A DNA stretch of 42,273 bases, from contig BBZN01000037.1 in assembly GCA_001304855.1 (NCBI GenBank), positions 1-42,273 of the forward strand, read 5' to 3'. Within the stretch, counting starts at the first letter, position 1, and each line of letters starts with the position of its first letter. The position numbers and the translations under genes were made by a program. Of the stretch, positions 8,281 to 17,520 are shown piece by piece. Source of the stretch: Clostridia bacterium UC5.1-1D2. Its GTDB lineage: Bacteria > Bacillota > Clostridia > Lachnospirales > Lachnospiraceae. The notes below the pieces were generated by a model. That model was not told the origin of the DNA. It did not search any database and worked only from the letters and a program-made list of their open reading frames with translations.

Positions 8281-9745
8281 ATGAGACAGGAGAATTTGCT
8301 GATTCAGAGATTGAGGGAATATGGAAATTCAGATATGTATCCCTTCCATATGCCCGGACATAAGCGGAAGAACATAGAGGGATTTTCGGATCCTTTTAAG
8401 GTGGATATCACGGAGATAGAAGGCTTTGACAACCTTCACCACCCCCAGGGACTTTTAAAAGAGTCTATGGAATGGGCCGCTTTGGCCTACGGAGCGGACC
8501 GCACCCGCTATCTTGTAAATGGAAGCAGCAGCGGACTTCTCTCTGCAATCTGTGGAAGTCTGCCCAGAGGAGGAAGGATTCTCATAAGCAGAAATTGCCA
8601 TAAGGCGGTTTATAACGGAATTTTTCTCCATCAGCTCCGGGCCTCCTATGTGTATCCGCAGGAGATTCCCGGCTTGGGGATACAGGGGGGGATCCTGCGG
8701 TCGGATGTGGAAAAAGCGCTGTCCAGATATATGGATACCCAGGCTGTTCTCATCGTCTCCCCCACTTATGACGGAGTGGTATCAGATATAAAGGGAATTG
8801 CAGAGGCAGTTCACAGGGCAGGGCTTCCTCTCATAGTGGACGAGGCCCACGGCGCACATTTTCGGTTCGGGGAAGACTTTCCTGCGTCTGCTCTGGATCT
8901 GGGTGCAGATGTAGTGATACAGAGCGTCCACAAAACGCTGCCTTGCCTGACCCAGACGGCTCTTATCCATATGAAATGCAAACGGCCCGGAGGGGGAGCC
9001 TATGTGGATATGGATCAGATAGACAAATATCTTTCTATCTTTCAGAGTACCAGTCCTTCCTATCTTTTTATGGCCAGTATCGAGAACGGCATCTTTCAGA
9101 TGGAAAAAATGGATATAAACCCGTTTATGAAGGCCCTGGGACAGTTGAGAGAGCGGCTGGGAGAAATGAGGCATCTGCAGCTGGTTACGGAGAGAATTAA
9201 GGGGCTCTTTGGCGTCTTTGATTTGGACCGTACCAAACTTGTAGTTTCAACGGGGGGAACGGGAGTTACCGGGGCCTGGGCTGGAGGCTCAGCTTAGAGA
9301 GAAGTATCATCTGGAGATGGAGATGTGCGGAGCTGACTATGTAACTGCAATCACTTCAGTCATGGACCGTGTAGAAGGATTTAAACGGCTGGGAGACGCC
9401 TTACTGGAGATAGATAAGGAACTTGAAACCAGGACAGGAGGACAGGAGGCGCTCCATGGATCCCGGGGAGGGTCCTGTATCTACAGCAGGCCCAACGATG
9501 TTGCCATGACGATTTCAGAAGCAATGGAGGGGAGACACAGGGCTGTAGCCCTCAGGGAGTGCCCGGGATTTATCTCAGGTGAGTTTGTCTATATCTATCC
9601 CCCTGGCATTCCCATTCTGGCCCCTGGAGAATGGATTGGCAGAGAGACGCTGGATGTGATTCTTTCTTATATAGATAAAAAGCTTCCGGTTCAGGGCCTG
9701 GCGGATAAGGAGCTTCAGACAATAAATATAGTGGATCAAACCTGA
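8281..9745 (+). CDS. Orn/Lys/Arg decarboxylase-family PLP enzyme (one apparent frameshift)
   Basis: A fold-type I PLP enzyme that decarboxylates a basic amino acid; the exact substrate (Lys, Arg or Orn) cannot be read here. The N-terminus has YPFHMPGHKRK, the PLP core has VDEAHGAHF with the Asp that contacts the pyridine ring, and SVHKTLPCLTQ holds the Schiff-base lysine. The frame breaks near 9278-9280, where one extra G seems present; removal gives TGAWLEAQLREKYHLEMEM and the usual C-terminal domain to 9745. About 488 residues, the short clostridial form without the N-terminal wing domain. It is followed 104 bp on by a guanylate-kinase-like gene, a pairing familiar in Firmicutes. Confidence 0.88.
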
Positions 9746-9849
9746 CCCGGCTGCAGCCTGGTTCATGTTTGATCCGGAGTGATATGCAGGTTTACAGGGG
9801 TAAGACAAGATATGCAGGTGAATCAGAATGTACAAAGAGGTCAAATAAG

Positions 9850-10445
9850 ATGGGAAAGATATTTTATGTAATGGGAAAAAGCGCTTCAGGGAAAGACACG
9901 GTGTTTAAGCATCTCCGTGAACGGCTGCCACAGTTAAAAACCATGACAATGTATACAACCCGTCCTATCCGGGACGGAGAGCAGGAGGGCGTGGAATATT
10001 ATTTTGTGGATCAGGCATATCTGGAACGGTGCAGGGAGAGAGGAACCCTTATCGAGTGCAGAACCTACGATACGGTATTGGGGCCCTGGAGTTATTTTAC
10101 AGCGGACGACGGCCAGATCCGGTTGGAACATGGAGATTACCTGATGATAGGGACTCTGGAGTCTTATGGGAGGATGAAAGAATTCTACGGAACAGATGCA
10201 CTGGTTCCCATTTACATTTATGTGGAGGACGGGTTGCGCCTTCAAAGAGCCTGGAACGGGAACGGCAGCAGAAGGAACCAAAATATGGAGAGCTGTGCAG
10301 ACGGTTTCTGGCAGACGAGGTGGATTTTAAGAAGGAGAATCTGGAACTTCAGGGTATTAAAAAATGGTATGAGAATCTGGAACTGGAGGCGTGCTTAAAG
10401 GAAATCGTCAAGGATATTCAGAATGTTCTTGACGCGAATGTTTAA
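9850..10445 (+). CDS. Guanylate kinase-like P-loop kinase (one apparent frameshift)
   Basis: Likely a nucleoside monophosphate kinase of the guanylate kinase family, roughly 198 residues. Start 9850 gives MGKIFYVMGKSASGKDTVFK with the Walker A loop GKSASGKDT. The GMP-binding region YTTRPIRDGEQEGVEYYFV is clear. One C is missing at 10250-10251; correcting gives LRLQRALEREQQ-type sequence and the helical end KDIQNVLDANV. It is close to, but shorter in the lid than, standard Gmk, and may be a paralogue rather than the essential Gmk. The ribosome site (AGAGG, 9836) is weak. Confidence 0.8.
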
Positions 10446-10684
10446 AGGTGGCTCCATAAGCCTGCGCGCCTTCAGGGCGGCTAAAGATCGGTTTCTTAAG
10501 TCATGGGCGCCTCCCGGGAATCCAAGATCCACTTCTCAAATCATTCCCCCACGGCAGCATAGTTGTTTCAACTTTAGGTAAGAAAGAGCCTGCCGGGCAG
10601 CCTTTATTTGGAATAATTCCGGCCAAATATGTACTCCGCAGCAGGCAGTAATCAAAGATTCAAAGCCCTGCGCCGTCTGAATTG

Positions 10685-12173
10685 TTACAGATATATAATC
10701 TGGATGGAATCCTCAGATATCTCAGAGAATGGATAAAATTCCTTCGGCAGCTTTTTAAAATCCAACTGTGTTAGATTGGCAGTGGCAGCGCTGGGGTGTC
10801 TGCATATATGATATGACGGGAAAACGCCTGATATCCTGCCTTAAAGGAGGTGCAGGCCTTAACTACAATGAGCTGATAAAAGGCCGGCTCAATGCCGAAG
10901 TGGCGGTAAAGCTGCAAATCCCCGGGCCCCAGCAAAAAATCAGATGTGACAATTATATCCGTATTTCCTGCCCTCAGTACGGCTGTCTTACCAAGGTTAT
11001 TCTTAAGTCCCCTTTTTGCAGGGCCTTCCTGTGTATAGATTCCGTCATGGAGGGACTGCACATAGGCTTCTGTCTTTACCGGCTGTGTATGGATCTGGTC
11101 CAGGGACGCGCCGATTTGAAAGATCCCTCTGTTTCCGACTCCCACCTGAAACGCTTTCTCTACTGCCGGTTTGCAGCAGAGCGCTATGCCTGCTTTCACC
11201 GGCGACTGGCATTGAAGAATTTCCTGGAGTACATAGGCGCTGTCTCCGCAGGCCCCTGCATTGGTAGAATCTGCAGAGTCCACCAGGACAAAGGGAGTAC
11301 CCGTGTCATTGGATTCTGCAAGCCGGAGGGCATCCTTTACGGAACAGAGATTGGGTTTTAATTCATGGCGCATGCGTACCAGCTTTTGTGCAAGTTCCTC
11401 CGCCTTTTTATTATCCTGGTGTTCAGAGACGGTAATTACACAGGAGCTTCCCTGCTCCACATCCAGCCAGGGCTGCATCTGGAAAATAGAGAAGTCAGTG
11501 AGGTCGCCGGAATCCACAAGGGTTTCCCCATATCTCATCAGCTCTGAAAAAGGCCCGTCAAGGTTGTAAAGCTGCTGGCGGGAACAATCATAGGAATTGT
11601 TGCATATCCTCTGCAGAGGCGTTTGTCTTTTTTGATACCTTCCAGGCAAAGCCTGGCAGCGCGTGCTCCCGTATCATAAAAATCCACATGGGGATATGTA
11701 TGGTATCCACAGAGGAAGTCCGCGTTTTTGACCATTTTGCGGGTCACATTTGCGTGGAGATCCAAAGATGCCGTAATAACCGTATGAGGTCCTGTTATAT
11801 TTCTCACAGTCTCCAGTATATCTCCGCAGACGTCGTCGGATTGGGAGGATTGGGTGGCGCCATGGAGGGAGAGACATACTCCGTCCAAAGGAAGATTCTC
11901 TCTTAAAATACGCGATAAGTCTGCAATGAATTCCTCTGTAACTTCCTTTATAACAGGGCCTCCTGCATTGGCCCACATGCGGCTGGTTGGCAGGATGTCC
12001 GCGCCTTCCCCGTCCAGAGTATCGATGATTCCTTTCAGCGCACAGGATGGGTCCACTGAGGCTATCACCTCCCGGCCTTTATGGATTCCGAATACTTCAT
12101 AATCCTTTCTGGTACTTGGGAATGGATTAAAAGAGTTGGTTTCCTGGTGAAATTCACCGATGGCAATTTTCAT
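10685..12173 (-). CDS. M81 family metallopeptidase, MlrC-like (two apparent frameshifts)
   Basis: Starts MKIAIGEFHQETNSFNPF, the hallmark of the MlrC/DUF1485 family, with SLHGATQSS, ASLDLHANVT and YHTYPHVDFYDTG carrying likely zinc-binding His/Asp residues. Two frame breaks: one base missing near 11559 (restores PASSFTTLDGPFSELMRYGE), and one near 10791 (restores ADTPGAATANLTQLDFKKLP). With both corrected the protein ends at 10685-10687, about 496 residues, the usual family length. The known member degrades linear microcystin, but most members have no assigned substrate. It is the last gene of the MFS-kinase operon, separated from the kinase by a 162-bp repeat element. Confidence 0.88.
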
Positions 12174-12196
12174 GATGTTTCCTCCGCTATTATTTT

Positions 12197-12358
12197 ATGT
12201 ACGCCGGGAATCTCTTTGTCCCTGATTTTGCGAGATGATTTTTTGCCAGCTGTGCACAAATTTATGAGGCGTACGCGGCGCGTATGTTGATTCAATTTGT
12301 GTGAGGCCGGCAAAAATCAGCCTCAAAGGCAGGTGCAGGAGAGATTCCCAGCGTATAT
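12197..12358. mobile_element. MITE-like 162-bp element, copy 1
   Basis: This non-coding element begins ATGTACGCCGGGAATCTCT (12197-12215) and ends with the near-perfect inverted copy AGAGATTCCCAGCGTATAT (12340-12358). It is flanked by TTTT on both sides (12193-12196, 12359-12362), which could be a 4-bp target duplication, although in low-complexity sequence. It is about 88% identical by hand alignment, with no gaps, to the copy at 40960-41121. Internal palindromes are conserved. It sits between the FGGY kinase stop and the M81 start within a minus-strand operon. Confidence 0.8.
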
Positions 12359-12372
12359 TTTTATGTCTGTGT

Positions 12373-13865
12373 CTAATAAACCCCGTTGATTTCACTGTAC
12401 AAATCTTTTAATGCCGGGAACAGCTTCCCATAGACATTATACAGCTTTTCGTAAATCTGTGCATTTTCTTTCCTGGGAAGGAATGTTTTTTCAATTCGCA
12501 CAGCCTTATAAATGGCGTCATAATTTTCAATCATGCCCAGTCCTACCATAGCGCAGTAATATGCGCCGATGGCGCCTGTATAGCGCGGGCTTTCAGGCAC
12601 TTCCACCTTGATTTGAAGCACATCTGCCAGCATCTGCATCCACATGTCGCTTCCTGCGCCGCCTCCTACCACACGGATGCTGTCCAGTTTCTTCCCGGTC
12701 TTTTTTTCATAAGTTTCCATGTAGGATCTGTGGGTGTAGCAGATACTTTCCATAATGGCATGGACCATATGCCTGCGGTCGTGGCTGGATGTAATATTTA
12801 AGAAAAGAGCTTTCGCATTTTTAGCCAGAGGAGGAAGCTCTCCGGTCAGCCAGTGGGTTGCAATCAGATCCCCGCTTCCGGCCGGTATTTCCTCCAATTG
12901 TTTGTCCACAAATTCAAAGATATCGTTTCCAAGAATATTGCGTTCCTCGTGGTAAAACTGGCTGACAGCCCAGTCAAAGGCAAAGCAGCCTGTCTGAAGG
13001 GCGAAGAGAGCGCCTTCAAATTCCTGGTTGAAGGTGAAATACTGGGGAGCATAATTTTCTCTGCGTTCTTCCATAATATTTACCAGCCATGAGGAGGTTC
13101 CAAAGTATATGTGCGCCATATCTTTTGGCAGCATCCTGTTCCAACGGTTATTGCAGGCAAATCCCCGAAACCGCCGAACACGGAGATACCCGGCGCCAGC
13201 CCCATCTCTGCGGCAGCCTGAGGGGTAGTCTTTCCCACCTCCCGGGCAGCCGGTCTGACGGGTGGGAATTTAGATACATCCTCCTTTAGCCCGGCGGCGG
13301 CGAGCACCCGGTTATAGTACTCCTGCATAGCCGGATTATACGCGTGGATGAAGTCGTCGGAAGGCTCTGTGACAAACTGGCCTGTGGCCCTCCACTTAAA
13401 GTATGTATTTAAGCCCATAATCTTGTCTGCCTTATCCCAGATCTCAGGCTTAGTTTCTTTAAGCCACATCAGGCGCGGCCAATATTCCTGTCCTGTCCCC
13501 ACAAAGCAGCCTGCCGCTTCATTCAGCCGGGCTGCCTGTCGGGCTGCCCTTGAATCCATCCATATAATACTGTTGTGCAGTACCTGTCCCTCTTTACTCA
13601 CAGGTATAATGTTTTTCCAATGAGCCACAAACACCAGACCCGCTATGTTCTGCGGGGAAATCCTATGTTTCTTAATTACATCTTTTGTGGTCCGGCAGAT
13701 GCGTTCCCAAAGTACTTCCGGATCCTGTTCCGCCCAGCCCGGATTCATCTGAATCAGGGGATTGTCCGCCCTGGATTCTCCGATTACGGTTCCGTCCATG
13801 CGTATTACCACGGTTTTGACTGCTGTTGTACCGCAGTCATAGGCCAGCATATATTTTTCTTCCAT
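12373..13865 (-). CDS. FGGY-family carbohydrate kinase (one apparent frameshift)
   Basis: ATP-dependent sugar or polyol kinase of the xylulokinase/glycerol kinase superfamily. The N-terminal phosphate loop is YDCGTTAVKT; NPGWAEQDPEVLW and IIWMDSRAARQA are family motifs; the second domain has RVVGGGAGSDMWMQMLADVL. Start 13865 is chosen over 13892 because AAAGGAGA stands 7 bp upstream of it. One A is missing in the run at 13123-13126 (plus strand T-run); correcting joins TVGTGCCQ to KDMAHIYFGTSSW. About 498 residues. Substrate is not readable; FGGY members near MFS and DeoR genes usually act on an imported sugar or polyol. Confidence 0.88.
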
Positions 13866-13915
13866 ACCGAATTCTCCTTTTTGTGTTTTCATAATACTGA
13901 TTTACTGAATATAAG

Positions 13916-15136
13916 TCAGCTGCGTTCAGGCGATTTTGTGTATCCTCCGAGATAGATATTGATCAGCATACCAATAAATGCCGGAAGAGCCGTCACATAC
14001 CAGGCAATAGTCCAGCTGGTCTGTCCCGCAAGCCATGGAACAAAGATGGGAGCGATAATTCCGCCTGCGCCTGCGATTAAGAGTACAAAGCCAACGCCTG
14101 CGCCTGAGGCGGCGCTGCCGAATAGGTCGGCCGGAAGGGACAGGCCGGGGCCGTTGGTGGCGGGGATTCCCCATCCTGCAATCAGAGAGACAAGAAGGGC
14201 CATTCCCATGCTTATGGGAGCCAGATGGGGCATCAGCGCACATCCCACAAGTCCTACAAAGAGTGCAAGCCAGGTGTTGGCCCATGTTCTGGCCTTCAGC
14301 GCGCCCATGGTAACTACCTTTTTGTCGGAAATCCACCCTACTAACGGTGTGGAGATAATAGCAATAAAACCATTTAGAAATACAATCATTCCTACTTCGG
14401 CTGCCGTGTACTTTAAGGTAAAAAGATACTGTGCAAGATATGCATACATGCCGTAGCAGTTAAAGAAGCAGCATAAGGTGGAAAGGCCCAGCAGCCAAAG
14501 GGCAGGTTCACGGAAAATATTTATATTACTTGGATCCTCCACCTGGATCACGGTTTCTTCATTCAGAGGAGGAGCCTCTTTTACCATCAGATAGAATACG
14601 ACAGCGCCCAGGACGGAGACGGCGGATATAATCCAGAAAGTCGTTTTCCATCCGAAAACAGGGGTCAGAAGCCCTCCTACATATCCTCCCAGGGCAGAGC
14701 CAAGGCCGATAGCGCCCAGGAGTATCCCTACTGCAAGTCCCCGCTCCTTGGTAGGAAACCAGGAGCTGACCACGGAGCTGGTCAGCCCCACCATACATCC
14801 GCATCCCTGGACGAAACGCAGCAGCAGGATGATATAATAATTTGTTACCAAAGGTATCAACACGGAAGCGATGATAAAGGCGCATATTACGGTGGTGAAT
14901 ACTTTTTTCCACCCGTATGTTCCAATAAGTTTGCCTTCAATAAAACCGCCGATCACATAACCCGCAATTAACATGGAGGATCCTGCCTGGATCAGGGGTG
15001 TGGACAGGTTGAATGCATCAGCAAGCTCATTTACAGCAACTGACCATGAAGTAAGCGACATATACACAATGGACAGCATTAATGTACATCCTGCCAGAGC
15101 AGAATATTTTCCCTTTGTATTTGTGGAATCTCTCAT
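13916..15136 (-). CDS. MFS transporter
   Basis: 406 residues, unbroken, with about 12 hydrophobic helices in two groups of six separated by a hydrophilic loop (KEAPPLNEETVIQVEDPSN, near residue 195). The signature between helices 2 and 3 is GKLIGTYGWKKVF, and the second half has GWISDKKVVT. Probably imports the substrate of the FGGY kinase, which follows 51 bp downstream. The family resembles oxalate/formate-antiporter-type MFS proteins, but the substrate is unknown. GGAGGTTAC precedes the ATG. It heads the minus-strand operon MFS, kinase, M81 peptidase. Confidence 0.9.
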   Translation of the reverse strand: MRDSTNTKGKYSALAGCTLMLSIVYMSLTSWSVAVNELADAFNLSTPLIQAGSSMLIAGYVIGGFIEGKLIGTYGWKKVFTTVICAFIIASVLIPLVTNYYIILLLRFVQGCGCMVGLTSSVVSSWFPTKERGLAVGILLGAIGLGSALGGYVGGLLTPVFGWKTTFWIISAVSVLGAVVFYLMVKEAPPLNEETVIQVEDPSNINIFREPALWLLGLSTLCCFFNCYGMYAYLAQYLFTLKYTAAEVGMIVFLNGFIAIISTPLVGWISDKKVVTMGALKARTWANTWLALFVGLVGCALMPHLAPISMGMALLVSLIAGWGIPATNGPGLSLPADLFGSAASGAGVGFVLLIAGAGGIIAPIFVPWLAGQTSWTIAWYVTALPAFIGMLINIYLGGYTKSPERS

Positions 15137-15187
15137 TTGTAACCTCCTGATATAATTTTTGGGATAAGCTGCAACTTATTTATATTA

Positions 15188-15217
15188 AGAATAACCATGT
15201 TTGTTGGAGTTTGTCAA
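15188..15217 (-). promoter_or_regulatory. Promoter of the MFS operon
   Basis: On the minus strand TTGACA (15212-15217) and TATTCT (15188-15193) stand 18 bp apart, about 55 bp before the start codon. The -35 is perfect and the -10 is fair. Confidence 0.6.
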
Positions 15218-15235
15218 TAGATTTCTGTGGTTTTT

Positions 15236-15265
15236 GTTGTAGTTAGTTGTAACTTGTTGCAACTT
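15236..15265. promoter_or_regulatory. Triple 10-bp direct repeat between the MFS and deoR genes
   Basis: Three consecutive decamers read GTTGTAGTTA, GTTGTAACTT and GTTGCAACTT (15236-15265). A fourth partial match, GCTGCAACTTA, is at 15169-15179, between the promoter and the MFS start. Decamers on the same DNA face suggest cooperative binding by a regulator, possibly the DeoR-type protein encoded next door. The array lies just upstream of the MFS -35 box. Confidence 0.5.
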
Positions 15266-15337
15266 TACTAATAAATCTTATAAAACACTGGGAATTTTTG
15301 AGGAGGTTAATGTGAAAAGTACACAAATGCTCTGCAG

Positions 15338-15366
15338 TAGACAGTTTCTTTCATTCGTTATATAAT
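15338..15366 (+). promoter_or_regulatory. Promoter of the first deoR-type gene
   Basis: TAGACA (15338-15343) and a perfect TATAAT (15361-15366) with a 17-bp spacer lie 32 bp before the ATG at 15399. Confidence 0.65.
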
Positions 15367-15398
15367 AAAAACAAGAATCAAAAAAGCGAGGTAAATAC

Positions 15399-16173
15399 AT
15401 GCTTGCCAAGGAGCGTCAGGACGAGATATACTCAATTATAAAGCAAAAAAAGGCAATTAAGATGTCAGAAGTAGTGAAGATTTTTGAAGTTTCCCACGAA
15501 ACTGCAAGAAGGGATTTGGAGGTTCTTCAGGAACAGGGGCTGATTAAGCGCGTCTATGGAGGCGCCGTTCTGGCAGAATCCCCATATCCGGCGGCAGGAA
15601 TGGCGGAAAGGCCCTGTAGTGCGGACGAGTCCAGTTCCTGGAGAGGGAAGCCATAGGGAGAGAGGCTGCAAACTGGTGAAGGAGGGGGATACGGTCCTCC
15701 TGTCGGTTGGATCCACCGTATTGCAGATCGCAAAACATATCCGCCACATAAAACATATTACAGTGCTGACAAATTCTATTTTTGTTCTCAATGAGCTGAT
15801 GGATTCCGATGTAAGGCTCTTTGTACTGGGCGGGTGCGTCAACAGCAGCGAGTATGATATGGAAGGTCATCTGACGGTGGAAGCGCTGAAGCATTTTTGT
15901 GTGGATATAGCCTTTATCTGCGCAGGGGGAATTACCAGGGAATTCGGAGTGTCCGATTATAACTGCGAGGTAGCCCAGGTAAACAAAGCCATATTGGCCA
16001 GGGCCAGGAAAACGGTTCTTGTGGCCCATGCCAAAAAGTTTGGGATGGATTCCTTCAGCGTGACTTGCCCCCTGGACAGTATCCATACGATAATTTCCGA
16101 CAGTACGCTATCAAAAGAGTATGTCCGGTATCTGAGGGAAAAGGGGATTGAACTTATTCTGGCAGAGGTGTGA
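15399..16173 (+). CDS. DeoR/GlpR family transcriptional regulator 1 (two apparent frameshifts)
   Basis: DNA-binding repressor or activator of sugar metabolism. The N-terminal helix-turn-helix is typical: RQDEIYSIIKQKKAIKMSEV, then VSHETARRDLEVLQEQGLIKRVYGGAV. The C-terminal sensor domain has VGSTVLQIAKHI, VLTNSIFVLNEL and the late motif AHAKKFGMDSF. Two single-base losses disturb the middle: one near 15622-15625, and one A at 15670-15672 (restores AAKLVKEGDTVLLSVGSTV). Reconstructed length is about 258 residues, normal for the family. It diverges from the MFS operon and is the best candidate for its regulator. A second DeoR gene follows 49 bp later. Confidence 0.85.
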
Positions 16174-16222
16174 GACGCGCTTAAGGGTGGAGTTATTGGG
16201 TTAAATGGATTAGGGAGGGTAT

Positions 16223-16986
16223 ATGCTGCAGGAACGGCGGAATAAGATTGTGGAGTTATTGCAAAAGGACGGAATTGTGAAGGTCAGTGAGCTGATAAAG
16301 CTTTTTGATGTGTCTGTTGAGACAGTCAGGAGGGATCTGGAGTATCTGGAGGAACACGGCGTTCTGAGCCGTGTATACGGAGGAGCGGTTCCCGCCCAGC
16401 CCAGGGCCACCGAGCCTCCTATTCCACCAGGGAGATCAAGCATTTTAAAGAGAAGAAGGCCATAGGGGAGCAGGCTGTGGAGCTGGTGAAGGATGAGGAT
16501 GTAATCGCAATCGACATCGGAACCACCGCGCTGGAGTTTGCAAAGGCCCTGGTGGGTAAGCGGCGGGTGACGGTTATCACCAATTCTATGAAAATTGCAA
16601 TGGTTCTTTCCGAGGACAGCAATATCCGCGTTCTTATGGTAGGCGGGCAGGTGAGAAGCGGGGAGTTTTCCGTATCCGGCCATATGGCAGATAGCGATAT
16701 GGACCGCTTCGTCACAGACAAGTACTTCCTGGGGGTTGGAGGGCTGAGCCTGTCAAAGGGAATCACGGATTATAACCTGGAGGAGTCCAATCTCAGGAGG
16801 GTTGTGATTGAGAATACACAAAAAGTGATAGCCCTTGCAGATTATAGTAAAATCGGGGCGGTTGCCATGAACAAAGTGTGCAGACTGGATCAAATTGATA
16901 TTCTTGTGACCGATTCAAATGTGGACTCTTTTGTAGTTGAAAATTTAAGGAAATCAGATATCGAAGTAATACAGGTAAAGGTGTAG
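16223..16986 (+). CDS. DeoR/GlpR family transcriptional regulator 2 (one apparent frameshift)
   Basis: The helix-turn-helix is RRNKIVELLQKDGIVKVSEL plus VSVETVRRDLEYLEEHGVLS. The sensor domain has DIGTTALEFAKAL, VITNSMKIAMVL, VGGQVRSGEFSVSGHMA and ALADYSKIGAVAM. One C is missing at about 16418-16419; the corrected join reads EPYSTREIKHFKEKKAIGEQ. About 255 residues. It is a paralogue of its upstream neighbour, in the same orientation, and stands just before the glycerol-kinase operon, so it may control that one while the first controls the MFS operon. This assignment is inference from position. Confidence 0.87.
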
Positions 16987-17010
16987 CGGGAAACATGGAT
17001 ATAAGGCAGA

Positions 17011-17045
17011 CAGCAGGCTGTAGAGTGATAATAGCCTGCTGTTTT
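17011..17045 (+). terminator. Terminator after the deoR pair
   Basis: CAGCAGGCT (17011-17019) pairs with AGCCTGCTG (17033-17041), followed by TTTTGTTATTT. It separates the two regulators from the glycerol-kinase operon. Confidence 0.85.
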
Positions 17046-17176
17046 GTTATTTCATCGGAAAGTTCGTCCGATGAAATAACAAACGCTCCGCGAGGATCGC
17101 ACTGTGGCGGTAAGGAATCATGTCGCCAAAGCGACCCGCCGCAGGCGGAGAATCCCGCCAGCGGGATTCTTTCTTA
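17045..17176. repeat. Cluster of strong hairpins in the deoR-glpK gap
   Basis: In the 357-bp gap 16987-17343 three perfect or near-perfect hairpins follow one another. The first has a 15-bp stem (17045-17059 with 17067-17081) around a 7-nt loop. The second is CCGCCGCAGGCGG near 17139-17151. The third is AGAATCCCGC-CA-GCGGGATTCT (near 17149-17171), followed by TTCTT. It looks like a repetitive extragenic palindrome-type element or a second terminator; there is no gene in it. Confidence 0.45.
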
Positions 17177-17243
17177 CAGAAAAACGCGCCCTGGGAAACC
17201 TGAAAAGATTAGTTAAAGTGCACAAAAATCAGGATGTATTATT

Positions 17244-17252
17244 TGTTATAAT
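17244..17252 (+). promoter_or_regulatory. Extended -10 promoter of the glpK operon
   Basis: TGTTATAAT (17244-17252) is a perfect extended -10 motif. No good -35 box is seen, as is common with extended -10 promoters. The transcript would have a leader of roughly 80 nt before 17344. Confidence 0.5.
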
Positions 17253-17343
17253 GTGGATTGATGTGTAAGTTTGCAGGGTTTATAATTAATATCAACATAA
17301 ATGCACATAATATTATCAAAAATACAACTCAAGGAGACGGGTA

Positions 17344-17520
17344 ATGTCATTTAACAAGATGAATATGCGGATGATTGCAATGGGATTATTAGCCGGCGCT
17401 GCCCATAAGATAACAGGCGGTCATCTGGGATTGGGAAAAAGTTTGATGAGGGGGTTAGCGCAATGGGACCTCCGGCATTGGGAATGGAAAAACAGAGAGG
17501 GTATGCCGGGAGGTGGATGG
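17344..17520 (+). CDS. 59-codon extension or separate small ORF before glpK
   Basis: This stretch is open and in frame with the kinase. It has its own good ribosome site (AAGGAGACGGG) and starts MSFNKMNMRMIAMGLLAGAA, then a Gly-rich segment and DLRHWEWKNREG. Glycerol kinases do not carry such a part, and the kinase has its own ribosome site at 17508-17514. Because single-base losses are frequent in this window, the likeliest reading is an independent small protein whose stop was lost by an indel near the Gly-rich end. A true N-terminal extension cannot be excluded. I recognise no family. Confidence 0.4.

Noticed and set aside
15301..15366. A 17-codon ORF starting GTG at about 15312 behind AGGAGG
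   Set aside because: It overlaps the -35 and -10 boxes of the deoR promoter and has no resemblance to a known leader peptide.
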